Of a DNA stretch of 22,256 bases, positions 7,353 to 14,007 are shown piece after piece (the stretch's first letter is position 1; every line of letters begins with the position of its first letter). Below the pieces are notes generated by a model, which did not search any database, was not told the origin of the DNA, and saw only the letters and a program-made list of their open reading frames with translations. Location: contig JAITHN010000162.1 in NCBI GenBank assembly GCA_031279745.1, forward strand, positions 1 to 22,256, written 5' to 3'. The DNA is from Streptococcaceae bacterium (GTDB taxonomy: Bacteria; Bacillota; Bacilli; Lactobacillales; Streptococcaceae). The translations under genes were made by a program, and so were the position numbers.

Positions 7353-8612
7353 TTACATATTTCTTATCAACGCATCGCCAAATTCACTCGTTGAAAGCTC
7401 GGTCGCATCAGTCATCTGTCTGGCGAAATCCAAAGTGACCGTTTTATCTGCAATTGTTTTTTCCATAGAGCGCTCGATGAGCTCACTCGCCTCTCGCCAA
7501 CCCAAATGGTCAAACATCATCGCCCCACTTAGAAGCACGCTTGACGGATTCATCACATTTTTCCCAGCATATTTTGGCGCTGTGCCATGCGTTGCTTCAA
7601 ACATGGCATGCCCTGTTGTGTAATTAATATTCGCTCCTGGCGCAATTCCTATTCCTCCAACCTGAGCCGCAAGTGCATCGCTTGCATAATCTCCGTTTAA
7701 GTTTAAAGTGGCAACGACGTCAAATGTTTGTGGTCGAAGAAGAACTTGTTGCAAGAAAATATCTGCAATAATATCTTTAACGATAATTTTCCCGCTTTCT
7801 ATCGCCTTTCTTTCAGCAAGTTTGGCAGCCTCTATCCCATCCGTTTCCTTGATGCGCTCAAATGTTTGCCAGGTAAAAACAAAGTCCCCATATTCGTCTT
7901 CCGCAAGATCATACCCCCATTTTTTAAACGCACCTTCCGTGTATTTCATAATATTTCCCTTATGCACGAGCGTGACCGTTGGAAGTTTCGCCTTTATTGC
8001 GTAGTCGATAGCGCTTCTAACCAATCGCTTTGTTCCTTCTTTTGAAACAGGCTTTATCCCAATCCCGCTCGTTTCTGGAAATCTAATCCCAGTAGCATGT
8101 AATTCAGTTGTTAAAAAATCAATCAACTTTCTTGCTTCTTTCGTTTCCGCTGCATATTCTATTCCAGCATAGATGTCTTCCGTATTTTCTCGAAAAATCG
8201 TAATGTTCACCCTTTCAGGATGCTTCACTGGGCTAGGGACGCCTTGAAAATAACGAACTGGCCTTACGCATGCATACAGGTCAAGCTCTTGTCTTAACTG
8301 AACATTTAAGCTTCGAATCCCTCCCCCGATAGGTGTAGTCAGCGGCCCTTTGATCGAAACAAGATGTCCCTTAAGCGTATCAAGCGTTTTCTCCGGCATC
8401 CAAACACCAACGGTGTTAAACGCTTTTTCTCCAGCGAGTACTTCTAACCAGTCAATCGACCGTTTTCCCTTATATGCTTTTTCGATTGCCGCATCCATCA
8501 CACGCACTGCAGAACTCCATATGTCTGGACCGATTCCATCTCCAATAATGTAGGGAATCGTCACCTGATCAGGCACAATCAACTGATTATTTTGCATTTG
8601 TATTTTCGCCAT
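7353..8612 (-). CDS. icd: isocitrate dehydrogenase
   Basis: A 419-residue cytoplasmic enzyme that oxidises and decarboxylates isocitrate to 2-oxoglutarate. Family signatures are GIRSLNVQLRQELDLYACVR (substrate serine region), FRENTEDIYAGIEY, NLNGDYASDALAAQVGGIGI and EATHGTAPKYAG. Aligned to the E. coli enzyme, Lys344, Tyr345 and Arg395 of the NADP pocket are kept, but Val351 is Met and Tyr391 is Leu, so cofactor preference is probably NADP but not certain. The start is ATG at 8612, five bases after GGAGGAG; upstream in-frame codons to 8642 lie inside acnA and lack a ribosome site. It overlaps acnA by 26 bp and is its operon partner. No clear terminator follows, so some transcripts may run into mreC. 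Confidence 0.96.
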   Translation of the reverse strand: MAKIQMQNNQLIVPDQVTIPYIIGDGIGPDIWSSAVRVMDAAIEKAYKGKRSIDWLEVLAGEKAFNTVGVWMPEKTLDTLKGHLVSIKGPLTTPIGGGIRSLNVQLRQELDLYACVRPVRYFQGVPSPVKHPERVNITIFRENTEDIYAGIEYAAETKEARKLIDFLTTELHATGIRFPETSGIGIKPVSKEGTKRLVRSAIDYAIKAKLPTVTLVHKGNIMKYTEGAFKKWGYDLAEDEYGDFVFTWQTFERIKETDGIEAAKLAERKAIESGKIIVKDIIADIFLQQVLLRPQTFDVVATLNLNGDYASDALAAQVGGIGIAPGANINYTTGHAMFEATHGTAPKYAGKNVMNPSSVLLSGAMMFDHLGWREASELIERSMEKTIADKTVTLDFARQMTDATELSTSEFGDALIRNM

Positions 8613-11253
8613 TTTTCTCCTCCAAAATAATCTTTTTCGCAACCCTTTTTAAGATGCCGCCTTCATTAAAATATTCCAGCTCAATGGTTGAATCTATGCG
8701 TCCGGTCACGGAAAAACTTTTTTCTTTGCCTGAACCGTCTGTTGCAATCACTTTATAAGTTTCTCTTAGCCCGAGCTTTTCTGGCAATACGATTTCAAAC
8801 GTTTCTTCTCCAGTAAGTCCAAGGGTTTCTGCAGTTTCTCCGTTTTGATAAACGAGCGGAACCACACCCATCATGATGAGGTTGCTGCGATGAATGCGTT
8901 CAAAACTTTCCGCAATGACCGCCTTTACCCCGAGAAGTTGCACACCTTTTGCCGCCCAGTCTCTCGAGCTCCCCATTCCATAATCCTTACCTGCAAGAAC
9001 AATAGAAGAAATGCCACGATTGCGATACTCCTCACTTGTTTCAAAAATCGTTTCCACCGCTCCGGTCAAATGGTTTTTCGTAAAGCCCCCCGTACAACTG
9101 ACCAATTGATTTTGAACGCGGACGTTCGCGAGTGTCCCTCGCATCATAATATGATGGTTCCCTCGTCTTGCACCGTAAGAGTTAAAGAGCTCTGCTCTTA
9201 CACCATGCTCGCTCAAGTAAATCCCCGCTGGAGAATGTAGGGGAATCGCTCCTGCCGGCGAAATATGGTCTGTCGTCACACTATCGCCAAGTTTTGCAAG
9301 GACGACCATTTTTTTCCAATCCGTCAATGCGCTCTTGCCATCTTCATCAAAATACGGCGGATTTTTTATATAGGTGGAGCTTTCCTCCCATTCAAATGTG
9401 CTTGATTCAATGACTGGAATCTTGTTCCAGTCCTCGTTTTCTTCCATAATATGTGCATAGTTCTTACGAAAGAGTTGCGGACTCAGAACGGCTTCCATCG
9501 CCTCTTTGATTTCGCTATGGTCTGGAAGAACGTCATTGAGGTAGACTGCCTCTCCATCTTCAGAAGTTCCAAGTGGTTCAGTAAAAATATCTTTTACCGT
9601 ATTTCCAAAAAGGGCGAACGCCACGACCATCATCGGCGACGTGAGGTAATTCGACGGAATCAATGGATGAATCCGCCCTTCGAAGTTTCGATTGCCACTC
9701 AGAACGCTTGAAACTTCTATCTTCTTTTCTTCTAAAACTTCTGTCACTCCCGACTCTAGCGGGCCACTATTTCCAATACAAGTCGTACAACCATATCCTA
9801 CGATTTGGAAACCTAATTTTTCCAAATAGGGAAGAAGCCCTAACTGCTCGAGATATGCCGTCGCCACCTTGGAACCTGGGGCGAGGGAGGTTTTCACTCT
9901 TGAATGCACGGTTAAACCCTTTTCAAAGGATTTTTTTGCGAGTAGCCCAGCTTGAATCATTAAATAAGGATTACTCGTATTCGTACAGCTCGTAATTGCC
10001 GCAAGAACGACATCTCCGGCTGAAATTTCTGGAACTTCTTCTTTTGACGGCGATTGTACCTCCTCTTGCTTTGGAAGTTGACTGACTTCTGAACTTTCAC
10101 TTGCTCGGATCTGCCGGCTAAAGTTTTCAATATCTGAGCGGTCTTGCGGTCTTTTCGGCCCTGAAATCGAGGGGCGAATCGTTGAAAGGTCAATCTGTAT
10201 CCATTGACTGTATTGGGGTGCAGGAGTTTCCGAATAAAACAAAGAATTTTCCAAGGCATGTGCCTCAAATAATTCAAGCACTGAATCCACTCGCCCTGTC
10301 AAAGAAAGATAATCTTTGGTGGCTTCGTCAATTGGACAAAATCCGCAAGTCGCTCCGTATTCTGGCGCCATATTGGCAATCGTTGCACGGTCTTCTATCG
10401 ATAATTTCTTATATCCATCTCCAAAATATTCTACGAATTTTCCAACGACATTCACTTCCCGTAGCTTTTGTGTCACAGTTAGCGCAAGGTCGGTTGCATT
10501 CGCTCCTAAATCAAGCTGTCCAGTCAATTCCACGCCTACAACTTCTGGGATTTGAACGAGTGAAGAAATCCCAAGCATTGCAGCTTCAGCTTCAATTCCT
10601 CCCACTCCCCAACCGAGAACACCAAGGGCATTAATCATCGTTGTATGTGAATCCGTTCCAAAAATCGTTTCTCCTGCGACAAGTTGAAGACCCTTTTCCT
10701 GTTTTTGATCAATTCCTTTAGAAAGATATTCCAAATTGACTTGATGAATAATTCCTGTTTCCGGAGGAATAATTCTAAAATTGGAAAAATTTTTCCCCGC
10801 CCATTTCAAAAAAGAATAACGTTCTTGATTTCTCTCAAACTCTTTTGCAGTATTTATCTTCAAAGAGTTGCTTCTTCCATAATCATCTACTTGAACAGAA
10901 TGGTCGATGACCAAGTCCACAGGAACGACGGGGTTCACTTTTTTCACGTCCACCCCCTGCTTTTGAACTGCCTCTCTAAGTGAAGCTATATCCACTACGC
11001 AAGGCACTCCTGTGAAATCTTGACAAACGATTCGTGTAGGCAAAAACTCAACTGACTCTCCTATATGGTCCTGCCAGTCGAGAAGTTTTTCAGCATCTTC
11101 AATGCCGCCATGATAGAGACTGTTTTCAATAAGCGCCCGTATGCTAAAAGGAATTTTTCCTATGTCTTTCCCTAGGGAAGTAGCAAATTCCTTCAAGTCG
11201 TAATAGTAAATGGAGTCTCTCACTCCATCTAATTTTCTAAGAAATTTATTCAT
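8587..11253 (-). CDS. acnA: aconitate hydratase (aconitase A)
   Basis: An 888-residue [4Fe-4S] enzyme converting citrate to isocitrate via cis-aconitate; the size fits the AcnA/IRP class (about 890-910). Cluster cysteines are visible in SCTNTSNP and in GYGCTTCIGNSGPL; substrate-site motifs include GTDSHTTMINALGVLGWGVG, GNRNFEGRIHP and GMGSSRDWAAKG in the C-terminal swivel domain. A Glu/Ser/Pro-rich linker (QEEVQSPSKEEVPE) precedes the SCTNTS region. The ATG at 11253 follows GGGAGGG. It is the first gene of an operon with icd. In streptococci and lactococci a citrate synthase gene belongs to the same cluster (between the two in Streptococcus); here there is no room for it. Confidence 0.97.
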   Translation of the reverse strand: MNKFLRKLDGVRDSIYYYDLKEFATSLGKDIGKIPFSIRALIENSLYHGGIEDAEKLLDWQDHIGESVEFLPTRIVCQDFTGVPCVVDIASLREAVQKQGVDVKKVNPVVPVDLVIDHSVQVDDYGRSNSLKINTAKEFERNQERYSFLKWAGKNFSNFRIIPPETGIIHQVNLEYLSKGIDQKQEKGLQLVAGETIFGTDSHTTMINALGVLGWGVGGIEAEAAMLGISSLVQIPEVVGVELTGQLDLGANATDLALTVTQKLREVNVVGKFVEYFGDGYKKLSIEDRATIANMAPEYGATCGFCPIDEATKDYLSLTGRVDSVLELFEAHALENSLFYSETPAPQYSQWIQIDLSTIRPSISGPKRPQDRSDIENFSRQIRASESSEVSQLPKQEEVQSPSKEEVPEISAGDVVLAAITSCTNTSNPYLMIQAGLLAKKSFEKGLTVHSRVKTSLAPGSKVATAYLEQLGLLPYLEKLGFQIVGYGCTTCIGNSGPLESGVTEVLEEKKIEVSSVLSGNRNFEGRIHPLIPSNYLTSPMMVVAFALFGNTVKDIFTEPLGTSEDGEAVYLNDVLPDHSEIKEAMEAVLSPQLFRKNYAHIMEENEDWNKIPVIESSTFEWEESSTYIKNPPYFDEDGKSALTDWKKMVVLAKLGDSVTTDHISPAGAIPLHSPAGIYLSEHGVRAELFNSYGARRGNHHIMMRGTLANVRVQNQLVSCTGGFTKNHLTGAVETIFETSEEYRNRGISSIVLAGKDYGMGSSRDWAAKGVQLLGVKAVIAESFERIHRSNLIMMGVVPLVYQNGETAETLGLTGEETFEIVLPEKLGLRETYKVIATDGSGKEKSFSVTGRIDSTIELEYFNEGGILKRVAKKIILEEKNGENTNAK

Positions 11254-11273
11254 AAAATCCCTCCCTTATATTT

Positions 11274-11303
11274 ATTTTATCAAAAAAATAAAAGTAGACG
11301 CAA
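11274..11303 (-). promoter_or_regulatory. candidate acnA-icd promoter
   Basis: Minus-strand TTGCGT (11298-11303), 18 bp, TAAAAT (11274-11279), ending 20 bp before the acnA ATG. No clear CodY, CcpA or CcpC site was recognised nearby. Confidence 0.5.
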
Positions 11304-11362
11304 TCTCGCTATACCTCAAGCTTGAATCAATCGTTAGATAACATATGATTTCCTCATTTTGA

Positions 11363-11368
11363 TATAAT
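11363..11368 (+). promoter_or_regulatory. -10 element for the coiled-coil membrane protein gene
   Basis: A perfect TATAAT 30 bp before the ATG at 11399. The -35 position has no good match. The acnA promoter diverges from the same 145-bp interval. Confidence 0.55.
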
Positions 11369-11398
11369 TATTTCAAAGGGGTTATGAAAGGATAAAAT

Positions 11399-12337
11399 AT
11401 GAGAAATCAACATGAGAGCATTAAAATTAGCCGAAACGTTTGGATTATGGTTGCTTCCGTTTTCGTACTACTTTTATTGGTGCCAACCATACTCTTCATT
11501 TATCATACTAGTGGAGGAGCTGCGGAGAAGGCAAATAGTGATTTTGCAATGAAACTCTCGAGCTCTACTGAGGAAGTTGCCAAAAGCCAGATTGGAAGTA
11601 TCTTTTCCATCAGTGAAAAACTATCTGACGATCAAGCCTTGACGACAGAAAGAAAGGCACTCTTGGCACTTATTTCAAAAGGGGAGGACCTGAGCACTAA
11701 GAACGGAATCAAAGGAACTGATTTAGACAAGTTGAAGGAAGCACTGAATAAAATCAAACCTACTGCCTCCACCCTCGATCTTGCAGAAACGAGAAAATCA
11801 AGCGATACTTTGAAACCGCTTGTGACAACCGCTGAAAATCAGGTGAAAGAAGCTGAGGAAAGACAAAAACTATTTGCAACGACCAATGATTTGATTAAAA
11901 AAGGGCAGACTCTTGTAAATAACGAGTTTATCACAGGTCAAAATAAGACCAATCTTGACACGAATATTCAAAATGCGGTTCGTATGGTTCAGAAAAACAA
12001 TGATTCCCTAGATGCCATTAAAGAGTTTAATGGAAAATTCGAATCTTCGGTGAAAGATGCTCAAACGATTGTAGATGGAAAAAATAAAGAAAAAGAGGAT
12101 AACGAGAAACGCAAATCTCTTTTCGATACGACTTTACAATTGATCGACGAAGCACATAAACTTCTTTCGAATTCGAAGACTGCTTCATCAGAGAAAGTCG
12201 CGCTCGACGATTCCATCTTGAAAGCTGAAAAGATGATTCGTGACAATACCGGAGAAATTTCCTCCATTCAAAATTTCAACAAATCCTTCTTGGAACAGTT
12301 GAAAACCGTTTCCGACAATATCAATAAAAGAGATTAA
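11399..12337 (+). CDS. membrane-anchored helical protein with three internal repeats, function unknown
   Basis: A 312-residue protein and the only gene on the plus strand. I do not recognise a named family. Residues 1-14 are polar and basic, 15-36 form one transmembrane helix (VWIMVASVFVLLLLVP), and the rest is charged, almost proline-free and strongly helical, expected outside the cell. Three related segments of about 70-80 residues are visible: roughly 85-154, 157-236 and 238-308. The second and third align clearly, e.g. LFATTNDLIKKGQTLV with LFDTTLQLIDEAHKLL, and IKEFNGKFESSVKDAQTI with IQNFNKSFLEQLKTVS. Repeated three-helix modules of this kind occur in surface proteins (FIVAR-like), but no LPXTG signal is present. 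The ATG has GAAAGGAT upstream; a strong terminator follows 13 bp after the stop. Confidence 0.8.
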   Translation: MRNQHESIKISRNVWIMVASVFVLLLLVPTILFIYHTSGGAAEKANSDFAMKLSSSTEEVAKSQIGSIFSISEKLSDDQALTTERKALLALISKGEDLSTKNGIKGTDLDKLKEALNKIKPTASTLDLAETRKSSDTLKPLVTTAENQVKEAEERQKLFATTNDLIKKGQTLVNNEFITGQNKTNLDTNIQNAVRMVQKNNDSLDAIKEFNGKFESSVKDAQTIVDGKNKEKEDNEKRKSLFDTTLQLIDEAHKLLSNSKTASSEKVALDDSILKAEKMIRDNTGEISSIQNFNKSFLEQLKTVSDNINKRD

Positions 12338-12350
12338 CTTCCCTTAGGAA

Positions 12351-12406
12351 TACACAAAAAGATTGGCGATTCAACCTGATGGTTGAATCGCCAATCTTTT
12401 TGTGTA
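12351..12406. terminator. long perfect-stem bidirectional terminator
   Basis: A perfect 25-bp inverted repeat (12351-12375 with 12382-12406) around a 6-nt loop CTGATG. The GC-rich core GATTGGCGATTCAAC is flanked by five A on one side and five T on the other, the form of an intrinsic terminator working on both strands. It closes the gene ending at 12337 and could stop minus-strand transcripts arriving from the Nudix gene. Confidence 0.85.
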
Positions 12407-12427
12407 GTGGACGAGGTTCTGCCGAAT

Positions 12428-12487
12428 GATGTTCTACTGGGTGATGTTGCCCAGTGTGATGTTGCCCAGTGTGGTGTTGCCAAGTGC
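12428..12487. repeat. 15-bp tandem repeat, four copies
   Basis: Four units of 15 bp. Units two and three are identical (GATGTTGCCCAGTGT, 12443-12472); the first (GATGTTCTACTGGGT) and last (GGTGTTGCCAAGTGC) are degenerate. Noncoding, between a terminator and the Nudix gene end. Confidence 0.85.
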
Positions 12488-12557
12488 GCTCCTGAGGCAT
12501 GATTCTTGTCGCTTGTTGGTTGGCTTGCCGAGCAAGCCTGCCGGCCTGCCGAGCTTA

Positions 12558-12626
12558 GCAAACTGTGATTGTCAAGGTTGGCAAACAGTGCTTGTCATAC
12601 TTGCCAAACTTCAGCTTTTCAAGGAT
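12558..12626. repeat. degenerate 23-bp tandem repeat, three copies
   Basis: Three diverged units of 23 bp starting GCAAACTGTG, GCAAACAGTG and CCAAACTTCA, each followed by a TTGTCA- or TTTTCA-like segment. The rest of 12407-12684 has no supported gene but includes a short GC-rich palindromic stretch around CTTGCCGAGCAAGCCTGCC. Confidence 0.6.
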
Positions 12627-12684
12627 TAACAGATGGCATTCACCGAGCAACTCAGCCATTTCTCGTACTTTGGCAATACAAGCA

Positions 12685-13128
12685 TCATCCTTGGCTGTTT
12701 ATCCACTGCTGAAGACCCCATTTATGGCTGCCTCGCTTTAGTTTTTCGAGCGCTTTTTCCACCTCAAACCACTCAGGGACACTTTTCTTTTCCGTACGCT
12801 CTCCTATTTTTTCAAAGGACAAACACTCATAGATGAATGCCGGATTATAATAATACGTATCTCTATTTCTTGAATAGTAATACTCATCCGCCTGTCCATA
12901 AAATGCGCCAATTTCCGCCTTGAATCCAGTTTCTTCAATCAATTCACGAGCAATTGCCTCGCTATGCGTTTCTCCCGCTTCAATCTCTCCACCTGGAAGG
13001 AAATATGCACCATTTGGTGCTTTGATCAGACAAATCTCCTTCTTTTCGGCATTTGGAATAATCACATGTACCCCAACTCTTGTCGAATACTCGACTCCTT
13101 CTCGCTTTTTCCCGTATATTTCTACCAT
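12685..13128 (-). CDS. Nudix hydrolase
   Basis: A 147-residue cytoplasmic Nudix-superfamily pyrophosphohydrolase. The Nudix box GX5EX7REUXEEXGU is complete at residues 47-69 (GEIEAGETHSEAIARELIEE, then TGF), giving the metal-binding glutamates. A nucleoside diphosphate linked to another moiety is the general substrate; the exact one cannot be told from sequence. The many tyrosines near residues 83-98 (EYYYSRNRDTYYYNP) may line the substrate pocket. The ATG at 13128 is preceded by GGAGGTGATGAA. It is separated from nagB by a terminator, so it is probably transcribed alone. Confidence 0.92.
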   Translation of the reverse strand: MVEIYGKKREGVEYSTRVGVHVIIPNAEKKEICLIKAPNGAYFLPGGEIEAGETHSEAIARELIEETGFKAEIGAFYGQADEYYYSRNRDTYYYNPAFIYECLSFEKIGERTEKKSVPEWFEVEKALEKLKRGSHKWGLQQWINSQG

Positions 13129-13192
13129 TTCATCACCTCCCCTTTACTATATCATTGAATGACCAAACTTGTAGACTAAGACTCAAAACCAA

Positions 13193-13221
13193 CAAAAAAA
13201 CTGCGGCGAATCCGCAGTTTT
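13193..13221 (-). terminator. intrinsic terminator of nagB
   Basis: Stem AAAACTGCGG (13197-13206) with CCGCAGTTTT (13212-13221), a 5-nt loop, and seven or more T on the minus-strand transcript (plus-strand A run ending at 13200). It lies 16 bp after the nagB stop. Confidence 0.92.
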
Positions 13222-13236
13222 CATTCCTTGATTTTT

Positions 13237-13938
13237 TTAAAGTAAGCTCGCAGCCGCTTCGTCAATAATCACAACCACATCGTTGTGCTTTTGAAGAATT
13301 GAAGCTGGCATGTCTTCGTTGATTTCCCCTTCAATCATCGCCTTTACAGCTGGCGCTTTGTCTTCTCCCCAAGCCATAAGCAATATTTCTTTTGCTCCGA
13401 AGATTGAATCAATCCCCATAGAAACAGCGGTTGTAGGTACGTCTTCTTCCTTTTCAAAGAAACGTTTATTCGCTTGAATCGTTGAGTTTGTCAACTGAAC
13501 CACATGTGTCGTTGACTCAAAAGGAGTTCCTGGCTCGTTAAATCCGATATGGCCATTTGTCCCAAGACCTAAAATTTGGATATCAATCGGATGTTCCTGG
13601 ATGATGGCATCATAGCGTTTTGCTTCTTCTTCCAAATCAGATGCCTTACCATTTGGCACATAGCTCATTTTGAATGGTTTTTCTCCAAACAACTGTTGCT
13701 TCATAAATGTACGATAGCTTTGTTCGTCATTTTCATCCAAGCCTACATACTCATCCAAATTGATTGAAATCATATTTGAAAAATCTACATCGCTTTCGCG
13801 GAAATTTTTATACAATTCTGTTGGAGTTGATCCTGTTGCGAGCCCGAAAACCTTTGACCCATTTGCCATGCTTTCCGTCATAATTTCAAAAGCTTTTTGA
13901 CTACCTTCAATCTTGTCTTTTACTTTGATGATTTTCAA
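13237..13938 (-). CDS. nagB: glucosamine-6-phosphate deaminase (TTG start)
   Basis: A 233-residue cytoplasmic enzyme that converts glucosamine 6-phosphate to fructose 6-phosphate and ammonia in amino-sugar catabolism. Visible motifs are the phosphate loop GLATGSTPTELY (32-43), ISINLDEYVGL with catalytic Asp62, and the lid/active-site segment GLGTNGHIGFNEPG with His130 and Glu135. The length equals the short Gram-positive form, lacking the allosteric C-terminal part of the 266-residue E. coli enzyme. The start is TTG at 13938, six bases after AAGGAG. A promoter and a NagR/DasR-like operator lie directly upstream. No nagA or nagR gene is in the window. Confidence 0.96.
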   Translation of the reverse strand: MKIIKVKDKIEGSQKAFEIMTESMANGSKVFGLATGSTPTELYKNFRESDVDFSNMISINLDEYVGLDENDEQSYRTFMKQQLFGEKPFKMSYVPNGKASDLEEEAKRYDAIIQEHPIDIQILGLGTNGHIGFNEPGTPFESTTHVVQLTNSTIQANKRFFEKEEDVPTTAVSMGIDSIFGAKEILLMAWGEDKAPAVKAMIEGEINEDMPASILQKHNDVVVIIDEAAASLL

Positions 13939-13964
13939 TGTATTCTCCTTCTACAAACTTTCTC

Positions 13965-13980
13965 TTTGGTATAGACCGAT
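13965..13980. promoter_or_regulatory. candidate NagR (GntR-family) operator of nagB
   Basis: TTTGGTATAGACCGAT, a near-palindrome with core GGTATAGACC, closely like the dre sites bound by NagR/YvoA and DasR (TGGTCTAGACCA). It overlaps the predicted transcription start, where a repressor responsive to amino-sugar phosphates would act. The regulator itself is not in the window. Confidence 0.6.
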
Positions 13981-14007
13981 TATACAAGGAAATTTTATTT
14001 TTGTCTA
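13979..14007 (-). promoter_or_regulatory. nagB promoter
   Basis: Minus-strand TAGACA (14002-14007), 17 bp, TATAAT (13979-13984). The -35 box overlaps the final codons of the upstream YfhO-family gene. It partly overlaps the operator-like palindrome. Confidence 0.75.

Noticed and set aside
8613..8642. N-terminal extension of icd to 8642
   Set aside because: It lies within acnA, has no ribosome site, and the ATG at 8612 has GGAGGAG and gives the usual N-terminus.
12334..12561. Minus-strand open frame with repeated ATPHWATSHWATS-like peptide
   Set aside because: It is the 15-bp minisatellite read in frame, crosses the long terminator stem and has no ribosome site.
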